Of a stretch of 64,000 nt of DNA, positions 35,801-49,300 are shown piece after piece. Position 1 is the stretch's first letter. The number at the start of each line of letters is the position of its first letter. Both the position numbers and the translations under genes were made by a program. The notes under the pieces are model-generated. The model saw only the letters and a program-made list of their open reading frames with translations. It searched no databases and was not told where the DNA came from. The stretch spans positions 453,501 through 517,500 of the forward strand of contig JAODUO010000190.1 of assembly GCA_025642075.2 (NCBI GenBank), written 5' to 3'. Origin of the DNA: Ridgeia piscesae. Taxonomy: Eukaryota > Annelida > Polychaeta > Sabellida > Siboglinidae.

Positions 35801-38800
35801 GAGTCAAAAAACAACTTGCATAAGAAGTTATTTTTTATGAAATGATGTCATAGCTGCCGTGTTTGCATTTACCTGTAGTGTTTGTTTACCTTTACAGGTA
35901 TCAGTGCTTTGCAGGCCCAACAGGTGCTGGCTGCAGCCGCAGCATCAGCGCTTCAGACAAGTCCTGGTAGGTTGTTGTTGTAGCGAATTACTTGTTACGT
36001 TACATCGCGAGAAAGTCATTGAATCCATACATTATTTTCTTCAAATTAACTCAAAGTTTTGACGGTTATTTATAACGATGTCGAATGTTTGCGACAGATT
36101 TCACTGCGTGGAAGGAGCTACAAAAGTTTCCTTTTTTGAGTCAGCAAGTTGTATTTCCAAGCTATTTAATATGTATAGAACATCACTGCTATTGAATAAC
36201 AAATTTCAACATGCATATATCAATAGCAGTGATGTTCTATGAATATTAAATAGCTTGTTTTATACACAATCACCATAACATTTTGTACTTGTAAACATAA
36301 GGTATTATTTACCTAATTGGGACTTTATAATTTAATCATTCTCTGCTGGTCAAACACCATGTGTGGAATCTGTTTTCTGAAACAAAATGGATTTAGCTGT
36401 GATGTGATTGAAGAAATAGTTGTAATTACGTTTTGGGGTGACAACAATTGAAGTGTTGTCATGACTGGGTGTTGTTTTATGTGCTCTCTTGAATGCTGCT
36501 AGATGTTGTGGATTTCTAGTATGACAACTGTAGGCATGTTGTGGTGGCTGATTGGTCTGTTCAGTTTGTGCCTCATGGTTAGTGTTCTTGCACTGTAGCC
36601 TTCACATGAGTTCATCTTGTACATCTCATGACAGGTGAAATGTGAAATCACGTCTCGGCAAATACGGTTCATTACTGAAAATCTCTTATAAGTATTAACT
36701 GAAAAGATAGTGTAATCTGTGCTACTGCTTCATTCATGTAACACAATTTTATACTTCAAAATAGTTGACTTTTAGCAAGACAAAATGGGCAGTTCATTTC
36801 CAAATATTTAATTTTATATAGTATTGCTGTTATGTGTCTAACAGTACTGGTTCTACCCAATAATAAAAATGGTTTCCGATAGTCTCTTAATGATATCGTC
36901 AAGTTTTTGACTTAATACTGTATATTTATTGGTGCAGATAAGTGATATGTCTGTCATTGAAAGTTACTACTGCCGCATTCAAGTGATGCTATTTGCCCTT
37001 GGCAGAGAGAGAGAGAGAGAGTGCTGAGAAAACTTAATTATTTGCCAGTAGGTGTACTCAGGCAGCTAAGGTGATACTTGTGGTGTTGATGTTAGGGTGG
37101 GCCAGTAGGTGTACTCAGGCAGCTAAGGTGATACTAGAGGTGTTGAGGTTAGGGTGGGCCAGTAGGTTACCCAGGCAGCTAAGGTGATACTAGTGGCGTT
37201 GATGTTAGGGTGGGCCAGTAGATGTACCCAGGCAGCTAAGGTGATACTAGTGGCGTTTATATTAGGGTGGGCCAGTAGGTGTACCCAGGCAGCTAAGGTG
37301 ATACTAGTGGCGTTGAGGTTAGGGTGGGCCAATAGGTTACTCAGGCAGCTAAGGTGATACTAGTGGCGTTGAGGTTATGGTGGGCCAATAGGTTACTCAG
37401 GCAGCTAAGGTGATACTAGTGGCGTTGAGGTTAGGGTGGGCCAGTAGGTTACTCAGGCAGCTAAGGTGATACTATGGGCGTTGATGTTAGGGTGGGCCAG
37501 TAGGTGTACTCAGGCAGCTAAGGTGATACTAGTGGCGTTGAGGTTAGGGTGGGCCAGTAGGTGTACTCAGGCAGCTAAGGTGATACTAGAGGTGTTGAGG
37601 TTAGGGTGGGCCAATAGGTTACTCAGGCAGCTAAGGTGATACTAGTGGCGTTGAGGTTAGGGTGGGCCAGTAGGTGTACTCAGGCAGCTAAGGTGATACT
37701 AGTGGCGTTGAGGTTAGGGTGGGCCAATAGGTTACTCAGGCAGCTAAGGTGATACTAGTGGCGTTGAGGTTAGGGTGGGCCAGTAGGTTACTCAGGCAGC
37801 TAAGGTGATACTATGGGCGTTGAGGTTAGGGTGGGCCAGTAGGTTACTCAGGCAGCTAAGGTGATACTAGTGGCGTTGAGGTTAGGGTGGGCCAGTAGGT
37901 GTACTCAGGCAGCTAAGGTGATACTATGGGCGTTGAGGTTATGGTGGGCCAGTAGGTGTACTCAGGCAGCTAAGGTGATACTAGTGGTGTTGAGGTTAGG
38001 GTGGGCCAATAGGTTACTCAGGCAGCTAATGTGATACTAGTGGCGTTGAGGTTATGGTGGGCCAATAGGTTACTCAGGCAGCTAAGGTGATACTAGTGGC
38101 GTTGAGGTTAGGGTGGGCCAATAGGTTACTCAGACAGCTAAGGTGATACTATGGGCGTTGAGGTTAGGGTGGGCCAGTAGGTTACTCAGGCAGCTAAGGT
38201 GATACTAGTGGCGTTGATGTTAGGGTGGGCCAGTAGATGTACCCAGGCAGCTAAGGTGATACTAGTGGCGTTGATGTTAGGGTGGGCCAGTAGATGTACC
38301 CAGGCAGCTAAGGTGATACTATGGGCGTTGAGGTTAGGGTGTGCCAGTAGGTGTACTCAGGCAGCTAAGGTGATACTAGTGGCTTGAGGTTAGGGTGTGC
38401 CAGTAGGTGTACTCAGGCAGCTAAGGTGATACTAGTGGCGTTGAGGTTAGGGTGTGCCAGTAGGTGTACTCAGGCAGCTAAGGTGATACTAGTGGCGTTG
38501 AGGTTAGGGTGTGCCAGTAGGTGTACTCAGGCAGCTAAGGTGATACTAGTGGCGTTGAGGTTAGGGTGTGCCAGTAGGTGTACTCAGGCAGCTAAGGTGA
38601 TACTAGTGGCGTTGAGGTTAGGGTGTGCCAGTAGGTGTACTCAGGCAGCTAAGGTGATACTAGTGGTGTTGATGTTAGGGTGGGCCAGTAGGTTACTCAG
38701 GCAGCTAAGGTGATACTAGTGGCATTGATGTTAGGGTGGGCCAGTAGGTTACTCAGGCAGCTAAGGTGATACTAGTGGCGTTGATGTTAGGGTGGGCCAG

Positions 38801-41800
38801 TAGGTGTACTCAGGCAGCTAAGGTGATACTAGTGGTGTTGATGTTAGGGTGGGCCAGTAGGTGTACTCAGGCAGCTAAGGTGATACTAGTTGTCTTGATG
38901 TTAGGGTGGGTCAGTAGGTGTACTCAGGCAGCTAAGGTGATACTAGTGGCGTTGAGGTTAGGGTGGGCCAGTAGGTGTACTCAGGCAGCTAAGGTGATAC
39001 TAGTGGTGTTGATGTTAGGGTGGGCCAGTAGGTTACTCAGGCAGCTAAGGTGATACTAGTGGCGTTGATGTTAGGGTGGGCCAATAGGTTACTCAGGCAG
39101 CTAAGGTGATACTAGTGGCATTGATGTTAGGGTGGGCCAGTAGGTTACTCAGGCAGCTAAGGTGATACTAGTGGCGTTGATGTTAGGGTGGGCCAGTAGG
39201 TGTACTCAGGCAGCTAAGGTGATACTAGTGGCGTTGAGGTTAGGGTGGGCCAGTAGGTGTACTCAGGCAGCTAAGGTGATACTAGTGGTGTTGATGTTAG
39301 GGTGGGCCAGTAGGTTACTCAGGCAGCTAAGGTGATACTAGTTGTCTTGATGTTAGGGTGGGCCAGTAGGTGTACTCAGGCAGCTAAGGTGATACTAGTT
39401 GTCTTGATGTTAGGGTGGGTCAGTAGGTGTACTCTGGCAGCTAAGGTGATACTAGTTGTCTTGATGTTAGGGTGGGCCAGTAGGTGTACTCAGGCAGCTA
39501 AGGTGATACTAGTGGCGTTGATGTTAGGGTGGGCCAGTAGATGTACCCAGGCAGCTAAGGTGATACTAGTGGTGTTGATGTTAGGGTGGGCCAGTAGGTG
39601 TACTCAGGCAGCTAAGGTGATACTAGTGGCGTTGATGTTAGGGTGGGCCAGTAGATGTACCCAGGCAGCTAAGGTGATACTAGTGGTGTTGATGTTAGGG
39701 TGGGCCAGTAGGTGTACTCAGGCAGCAAGGTGATACTAGTGGTGTTGACGTTAGGGTGGGTCAGTAGGTGTACTTAGGCAGCTAAGGTGATACTAATTGT
39801 CTTGATATTAGGGTGGGCCAGTAGGTGTACTCAGGCAGCTAAGGTGATACTAGAGGTGTTGATGTTAGGGTGGGTCAGTAGGTGTACTTAGGAAGCTAAG
39901 GTGATACTAGAGGTGTTGATGTTAGGGCGGGTCAGTTGTAGAGGCAGGGAGGGAGGGAGGGAGCATGAAGGAGAGAGGGAGAACAGAATGCAGACGGAGC
40001 GAGAATGGGTGCAGAACGAGAGACATGTGAGAGTGAGACAGAAGGGCATAGAGAGGTAGAGAGTGCAAGGAAGAGCCAGGGTGAGAGAGAGAGAGGTACG
40101 GATAGACAGAGAGAGGGAGAGAGTGCAAGGAAGAGCCAGGGTGAGAGAGAGAGAGGGAGAGAGACAGAGAGAGGGAGAGAGTGTATGAGTGACCGTTGTC
40201 AGTAACCACGGTGTGGTCAGTGCTAGTCATGTATCTGTCTACATTGTGTAGCCCTGGCCGCTGCGGTCGCTGGCCTCGCTAACTCCGCCCCCGCCAACTC
40301 GTCAACGGCCACAGGTACATGTTTCTTAATGACCTTCGCACTACAATAGTAACTACCTGTCCAGCTGTAGCATCTTGCTCTCAGATCCTCTTCTCTCGTC
40401 GCTAGATACTTGCATTTCTCATCTGCCTTGTGCTTTCCGAGAGGCGGCTGATTTCAAAATAACCTGGATCGATTTATTGGCAACATTCACCTTGCTTCTC
40501 TGGCCTGTTGGCGTGCGGTCTCAGTAACCTGACGTGGCCTCACTTCCGTCTCTAGACTTTGTTATTCTCCACAACAGTTCCATTGTGGTGATGCGGCTTG
40601 TAACAGCATGTTTCTTAGGCGGTTTGGTTTGTGTATTTTGCTGTAGGAAGAGCTTGATGAAGATTGTTACCACTAGTAGCGGCAGCCAGCAGTGCTATTG
40701 TAGTGTTATGCTATGCTTCATGTCTCCAGTAGGAAATCGGTTCCAGTCACCAGCTAGCGTGTTGCTTATTTCACTAATTCATTTTCTGATATAAATATTT
40801 CAGCTAGCCGTAATTAAATGTTTTAGTTACCTATAATTTTGGTGATGTTTTGGGTTATTCTTTACTAAACTCGTGGCTTGGCTAAATCGTAATTCGGTTA
40901 ATTGTAGGAATACACCAGTGTCAATGGGAAGTAAATGTCTGAATTCCACCAGTGTGTTACCCTTGAGTAGAGTTGATGACAGCGGCAGTAGCCTACACAA
41001 CATGATGCCATGAAGGATGCCATGAATTTATTCCTTACTTAAACTGATTATTTTCATTCCTGCTGTTACATATTGAATCATCACTGTAAAATTATTTATT
41101 ATGTTGCACTGGTTAATCCTTTTACAGTTTGTTGACATCCTGTTGACCTACTTCAGCGATGGCTGACATTGCTCATTGACTCGATTTGTTAGGTTAAAGG
41201 GTAACAAAAGGAAACTTGTTAATGTTACAAATCTACAGGGTTGTTCAGTAACCTACTAGCTTGATATTCTTAAGTGTAGTACAAATGTATATTTTGTTAA
41301 TACTTCTGAATATAACTTGAACCATTGCCTTTTCGTTCCCTTAAAGGACTGAATGTTACAGTGACTTGGTGTGCTTGCTGTTTGTGCATGTTTCTAGCTA
41401 TTGCTGTGTGAGTGCTGCTTTAATAGCTGCTTTGAAGTGTTAATATGATATACATCTTAGAATGGCTTACACAGGCTGGCATTATTTCAACTTGTGCAAC
41501 CCTACCGTAGGAATTAGTTTGACCTGTGACACCTTACCCTAAGCATCATTTCAACCTGTGACACCCTACCCTAGGTATAATTTCAACTTATGACACCTTA
41601 CCTGGGCAGTATTTTGAACTGGGACACCCTGCCCTAGGCACTATTGTATGTTGTTACAATTTACCAAAGGCATTATTTCTGCCAATGACAATGTATGCAA
41701 GACATTACTTTATTCTGCGTTAACTTGTCCAAGGTTTTGTTTTGCTCTGTGAATGTGACAATTTAACTTACTAGTAGGCATTTAATTTTCACCCTGCGAC

Positions 41801-43294
41801 TGCATAACATGGGTGTTAGTTCGTCACGTGACAGTGTAGTGTAGGCAGTTTTCGTCACCATGGTGACAGGTTTGATACCATCACACCATGAACTCTGAAT
41901 ACATACCAAACTCCATACACAGCTTTGTTTAATTATTATATAATGGACATTCTTCAAATCAGAACAAATGTGGCAGTTAGTTTAACAGTGTTAAAATGAT
42001 ATCGTGCCTTGGCTCAGATTCAGTTTGTGTGTGAAGCTTTTCCATGTTGCTAGTTGGTGGTAGTGGCGTGATTAGATCGCATCTAGACCTAGTGCATGAT
42101 GGTAGTGTAGCTCTACAGTTGTCACTGAACAAACACACACTGATGTGACAGGTTGCAGTCTCTGTCAACTTTGCCATGGTTGTGGTAGTGTTTGTGTAGT
42201 TTCAGAGGCTTGTCATTACTGGAAGCACTACAAAAGTGCTCACCAGTCAGCCCCCCTCGTGCAGATGGTGGTAGGCGGTGTCAAGTTACCAATCAATTAA
42301 TTAGACAATTTATTATTGGTCAGCTGACCTGATGTTAGATGGAAATGCATTCAAAATTTGGTTGCGTAAGAGACATATTTAAAATTATACTACATATGTA
42401 CTTGTAATGCGATAAGTGCTTTAATGGGATGACACGATTTGGACAATATCTGTGAAAATTACAAGAATTTGTGTAATACTGATAAGTGATGCCATTGGAT
42501 ATAGAGGAATAATAATAATAATAAAAACATTAGAAAACAAAGTATTTCTACAGTTTTCTCTCTAGACAATACTTTTACAAAGATTTGTTTATGACTAATG
42601 TGAACTTTGAACTCGGACAACTTGGGAGCACAGCCGATTGCACACGTTCTAGCTGAAATTGTTCTATTACATGCTTTATTTTATTAAAATATGTATGAAC
42701 TGATTGTTATGTCCACATCATGGTTTGTTCATCATGCAAATAGCTGCAACCTGCATTACTGAGTTAGTTGACAAATTAAATTGACCATTTGTCATCTCAT
42801 GCATGATAGGCTGACCACTGAAACAAACTGACAGTTGGTGGGAATCGTGATGGTTTCATGTGAAGTCGTGGTGGAAACTACAGTAGTCAGTGCCACTGTG
42901 TGCTTGTTGATGGAACATCCGATGGAGACGGACTGAGCAACTTATTTTGCATGAGAGACCACAACAATGATCAATATTGCTTTTGTGCATATTTGTTAAA
43001 AAATCGTTTTGCCATTTGAAAGGTATATGTTTTCTGCCAGTGTAATTGTGTCACAACTTGTGTACATTTCTGTTTGTTTCAAATTAAAGATTAAATGCAT
43101 GTAGATATCTTGGTAGTGTAGTCACTGTAGTGCTAGGATGAGTCGCATCAGGGGTAACTGTAGCTCTGTTGTTACAATGTAACAAACACTACATACACAC
43201 ATGTGTGTATATATATTTAATATATACATATACACACATGTGTGTATATAATATATATGTATATATATACACATATATATACATATATATATAC

Positions 43295-43349
<55 letters not shown>

Positions 43350-46300
43350 CATTTAAGACTCGTATGTGGAGTGTTTGACACTGTCAGCTTCAAGTCTATC
43401 CAATGTTTTTTTAACCAGGGAAGGTCCTCGGGTAATTTGTCAGTTGTTTTATGCCTTTCTGGCATGATAAGACTGGCAAAGCAGTCACATATGTAATGGG
43501 ATGTTAAACCGAGATGAGTGATATGATCTTCCAGCAATCTGCATGGAACTGTTGTACTCCAAAATGTTCATGTGCCGTTCATGATGACGTGTGTCATTTA
43601 ACTTGGTATTGTTGCGAGTCATACTGCTCCAGACGTCAGATTAAGTGGCACTTTTCTTGAGTGACAGCAGCAGGTGTCATGCAGACTGTGACTTGACTCT
43701 AGTCATGCGAGAGATGCCTATGAAGTTGACATACATGTTAATGTGTCTCTATGTCTGTGCCAGGTGACGTTGGCAACATGTCAAACCTACAGAACCTCCA
43801 GGGCCTTGCCACCTTGGCAGCCATGGCCAACAACCCAGGTGAGTGGGGAGCCACAAAACAAAAGACTGACCACTGGTCACTGGTCAGAGGCAGATAAACC
43901 TCCTAACCAAATCAACACGAATGCCCATGACTATATCACAATTTCCCCAACTTACATTACGTTTATTTCTTCTAAAACATTTGTGAAACAACTACAAGAG
44001 TCAAATCTGTTTTACATTTTTTTACAATAGGTGACTAATTTTCCCTATTACAATTAAATCTTCTGAAACGTAAAACATATTTGTTTGTAATTGCTTTTCT
44101 ACCATATACTTTCAGCACTTCTATGCTCCAATGACAACTTTTGCCTATCTGTGTTTATGATTATGCCAAATGATTGTGTTTGTTGCTCCTCTGAGGCTTG
44201 AGCCTTCAAGGACACAAGTGCTACAGGAGTGTTACAATTATTATTAATATTTTATTTACAAACCATATAATTATAAAATTACATTCAGTAAAACAGGTTG
44301 ATGTACTCTTGTATATAGGTTATTTTATGAAACTGTGGTGGTTTTGTTACTGTACAGCCAGACTGTGAGACCCTGTGTTATGTGTACTCACCGTGACTGT
44401 AGTGGTCTGGTGTGATGTGACGTTTGTGTTGTCCTACAGGAATGAACACACCAAACCTGGCCGCGTTGCAGCAGTTTGCATCAGCAACATCGCAGTCAGG
44501 CAACCTGGGTCTGTCCGGCATGAACAACTCTGGTATGTCTATACACCACCAGGTGCCACTCTTGCCTTGTCATGGCCTGTTTCGTGACTTCACCTATTGA
44601 AGTGTTTGTTGATTTAAAATGAAACGCTCTATGAGCGTTGCACAAGAGCCTAGCGTTTCTTTGAATGTTATGACACCCCTTGAAATAACTAACTGTTCCA
44701 TGCAATTATAGTGTCGGGAAAAACAGATTTTATCTATATAGCCCTCTAATGTGTTCAATTTTATAAACTGGGTGCATCTGTCTGTCTGTATGTATAAAAC
44801 TGTTTCTGGATAGGACAGTAATTCGATTGTGGATGAGTTTGAACTTAGTAATGTAAGGGGTTCTTCCTCCTCACCTTAAGATTCACCAACCGAAATCTTT
44901 AATCATCTGTTACACTGCTATTGTAATTGTGGTCGCCTTTTACAAAGCGGGCTCTCATTTGTATTTTCTCGAATGTGTTTATATCTTTTTGGATCCCCGT
45001 ATTCTACAATGGGGCATATAAGGGTGATATAAGGCCTTTCTTTTAGAACCTTCATTTGTTCGGATGATGTGGTTTATCTTGACCCTGAATGCTCTAATGC
45101 CTCCATGCCCTAATGCCTGTCTGTCTGTCTGTCCACAGCATCCGTGACCTCCACCAACACAACCAACGCAACGAACGTTGGTGGCCTGTCCACGATGCAG
45201 AGCAACATGCCGAACATTGCCAGCCTTGTGGCGCCACCTGTCGGTGGCAGCCTCAATGGCCTCGGTGGCACGAGCCAGTCGGGCATGGACGCCCTGAGTC
45301 AGGCGTACAGCGGCATACAGCAATACGCAGGTTTGTCCGGTTTACTGAGTCAAGGTAAAGGCCAATTTTACGATGTCTTTTTCAGTGTTCCGGACGTGGT
45401 GTGCTGTGTTGCCTGCCTCCCTGCCCCCCTACTCGCTGTCTTGTCTCGGCACCACGGCACGAAATAACCCACTCAGTCACCACGGCTTGCGTCTCTCTTC
45501 TTCCCTTGCAGGTCGCGACCGTCACTGACGCTCTAGGGCAGTGGTCGCGAGACGGACGCCGCAAACGTTCGCAAAGTTGTGCTGTCGCTTTTTTCTTTTG
45601 CAAACTTTGGTGGTTCTGTCGATCGCAGAAAGGGAATCTGTTACTTCAGCAGATGGGTGGAATTGAAGTGAAAATTGGTGAGTGGAAGAACGTGACTGGC
45701 TTCAGCCAGATGGTGCAAGTGTGTGAGTTTATTTCTTGCCATGAGAGACAGTGTGAATACGTGCGTGTTTCCTGTGCACGTCCCCACGCAGGTGACGGGG
45801 GAAGGTTAGATGACAGACACAGCATTAGACTAGGGAGACTTGGTGGGTATCTCAGGGCTGTCATGTATCTTATTTCAAATAGCTGTTAGATATCTTCACA
45901 TACAGAGCTGGCTTGGGTGTAAGATATATTGTTACACACAGCTCCTCTGTCAGATATCTTGACTCAGCTGTCAGATATCTTGATTCTGCTGTTAAATATA
46001 TTGTCACACTGAGCTGTCACACGTAGTGTCCAATAGCTGGAAGTGAAGAGAGTGTTGTGACAGGACATTTGGAGAGGGATAGAGGGGTTTTGGTAAGGGT
46101 GGTTGGAATGGGCATATAGGATTTGTGAGAAGGGGAGTTGGAATAGGTGTAGAGGGTTTGTGGGAAGGGGTTGTATTAGGGTATTTGGGAGAGGTGTAGA
46201 AGGGTTGTGAGAAAGGCAGTTGGGATAAATATAGATGGGTTGTGGGAAGAGGTATTGGGGTACTTGGGATTGTGAGGGAAGTGGGGAGAAGTGGAAGTGG

Positions 46301-49300
46301 ACTGTGTTTCCTCACCCCATGTGTTCCTCTCTGCTGGTGGTAGTGAAGCCGTCTGTCGCACTCGCCACACGTGTCTACATCAACATTTTATTTTACCTTC
46401 TAATATATAAACGTCTATAATGTATCGTACCAAATTAAGAAATTTTTCGAGAAGAAAGAACGTAGACATTTCAAGTCGTGTGTGCACAGAAGCTTAGGTC
46501 GTCAGTGTTTACATAATTGTGTTTGGTTGTAGAGTCTAATTCTGGTTTCCCTGTCGCTGTTGGCATGTTTTAATTTTGTTTTCTAGCAGCTGCATTGCCA
46601 CGTGTACTTGTCTAATGCCAGTTGGTAACAGAGTGGTGACATCTGGTCATGTCGCCTACAGGACAGTGAAGCAATCCCTACTGTGGTACAAGGTGTATAC
46701 AAACAAACACAGGAGTGAAAGAGGAAAAGTGAAATCACATCAGATAATTGCCAGGTGGCCTTCTGTGTGAAGCTCCATTTGAAGAATAGTTGTCATTTTA
46801 TGTTATTAATAGTAGTGTGTAGGGTGAGATGGTATGGTGACATGGTTGGGTGAGATGGTATGGTGAGATGGTAGGGTGAGATGGTAGGGTAAGATGGTAG
46901 GATGACATGGTTGGGTGACATGGTTGGGTGAGATGGTAGGATATGATGGTAGGGTGACATGGTTGGGTGAGATGGTAGGATATGATGGTAGGGTGACATG
47001 GTTGGGTGAGATGGTAGGATATGATGGTAGGGTGAGATGGTAGGGTGACATGGTTGGGTGAGATGGTAGGGTAAGATGGTAGGGTGAGATGGTAGGATGA
47101 CATGGTTGGGTGACATGGTTGGGTGAGATGGTAGGATATGATGGTAGGGTGAGATGGTAGGATGACATGGTTGGGCGAGATGGTATGGTGAGATGGTAGG
47201 GTGAGATGGTAGGATGACATGGTTGGGTGAGATGCTATGGTGAGATGGTAGGGTAAGATGGTAGGATGACATGGTTGGGTGAGATGGTAGGGTAGATGGT
47301 ATGGTGAGATGGTAGAGTGAGATGGTAGGATGACATGGTTGGGTGAGATGGTAGGGTAGATGGTATGGTGAGATGGTAGAGTGAGATGGTAGGATGACAT
47401 GGTTGGGTGAGATGGTAGGGTGAGATGGTATGGTGAGATGGTAGGGTAGAATGGTATTATGAGATAGTAGGGTGGGATGGTAGGATGGGTAGGGTAAAAT
47501 AGTAGGGTGGGATGGTAGGGTGTGTACGGTGAGAGTGTAAGGTGAGATAGTAGGGTGAGATAGTAGGGTGGGTATGGTGAGATAGTACGGTGAGATAGTA
47601 GGGTGAGGTGGTAGGGTGAGATAGTATGGTGGGTACAGTGAGATAGTATGGTGGGTACAGTGAGATAGTAGGGTGAAATAGTAGGGTGAGATAGTAGGGT
47701 GAGGTGGTAGGGTGAGATAGTAGGGTGAGGTGGTAGGGTGAGATAGTAGGGTGGGTACGGTGAGATAGTAGGGTGAGGTGGTAGGGTGAGATAGTAGGGT
47801 GAGGTGGTAGGGTGAGATAGTAGGGTGAGGTGGTAGGGTGAGATAGTAGGGTGAGGTGGTAGGGTGAGATAGTAGGGTGAGGTGGTAGGGTGAGATAGTA
47901 GGGTGAGGTGGTAGGGTGAGGTGGTAGGGTGAGATAGTAGGGTGAGTAGGTGAGATAGTAGGGTGAGGTGGTAGGGTGAGATAGTAGGGTGGGTACGGTG
48001 AGATAGTAGGGTGAGGTGGTAGGGTGAGATAGTAGGGTGGGTACGGTGAGATAGTAGGGTGAGGTGGTAGAGCCACAGATGTGCCACAGAAGTGATTGGT
48101 TCCTGCCTCTGGTTGTGTCAGCATGCACTTGCCGTGTGTCCATGTACTAGTGACGTCACTTGTGGTGTTGTAGCAATGACCACAACCACAACGCTCTTAC
48201 TGAACCCCTCCATCAAACTTTGCAGTAGTGACGTATCGTGATCATTTTCCATTTAGATGAATCAGATCAGAAGGTAAAATACAACAATCATTTTATAGTT
48301 GTAGCAAGGAAAATTCGTATCACTCTGCATTTATTGAAAGTTCTCAACCAAATTTAATGTTGCTAGCATAACATGATGAGATACCAGTAACAGCTTGTTG
48401 TGTGTGTCATTGTTATTTGTTCTGTCAGCTGACTGACTTGTGTATAACTGGGTTACAATGCATGGGGCAGTACAACATGTCCGCAAATTGCAAGAATTGC
48501 CCAATGTGGTATTTGTAAGTTAAACACACATTTGTTGTGAGTGAAGTGATTGGTTGGTTGACTGGCCAGTGCATTGGGGAGCCTTATATGTGTGCTGTTT
48601 TTGTGTCATAATTCTACACCATTTGTGTCTAAAACGCACATGACCATGTGTTTTGATTGTCAGTCATGGAAAACATTAGCCTGTAACTCCAGTCTGCTGT
48701 TTATGGCTATGTTTTCTTGTGTTCGTTTGTGTGGCTAACAAACACAGATATTGTCAAATTGTTTCACACACAAGGGATGATATAAAGGGAATGTAGATAG
48801 ATGACATCAAAGAACAAAAGTTGCAGTTATTACAGTGTGTTGGTTTTAACATGGTTGTATTAAAATGAAGATATGTGTTGTTGCGAGGCTGTTGCATTTA
48901 TGTTGGGCATCATTACTGTCAGCACAACAAAACCAAACATCTGTTTGGAAGCAAACACTGGAACACTGGCCCTTTTTGGAACACTGGCCCTTTTTATCAT
49001 CCCTGGTGCATCTTGTTATGTACACAGAAGTCAGGACAGATCTAGTCAGATGAGATACGTACTGAAATTATTAATACACAAAGCGTGTATCCATAAATAT
49101 TACTAAAGTTAGCGATTGAAAAATTTGCAAGTCAAAATGCATCCAAACAAACTCAGTTCAACAGATGCGAGCACATTTTTGACACGTCTGCTCCCAGCGA
49201 TCTTGGCATAGTTTGAAAATCTACACTTTCTGCTATTCTAATGTATGAATGGTCTCTTGATAAACATTCATAAAAACCCGCTAAAGGCCCTACAATCTTG

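Noticed and set aside
37123..39733. Repeat proteins such as [19 protein letters not shown]
   Set aside because: Product of the 57-bp minisatellite; the frame breaks at each 55-bp unit.
37044..39935. Interstitial telomere
   Set aside because: TTAGGG occurs once per 57-bp unit, not as a tandem hexamer.
45401..45889. 162-codon frame as a coding exon of CELF
   Set aside because: It runs through an acceptor and a donor in a phase incompatible with exon 13. Kept only as a possible poison exon (45512-45677).
46793..48143. Minus-strand 443- and 429-codon His/Pro/Thr-rich frames
   Set aside because: Low-complexity 13-bp array open in several overlapping minus-strand frames; no start context or splice support.
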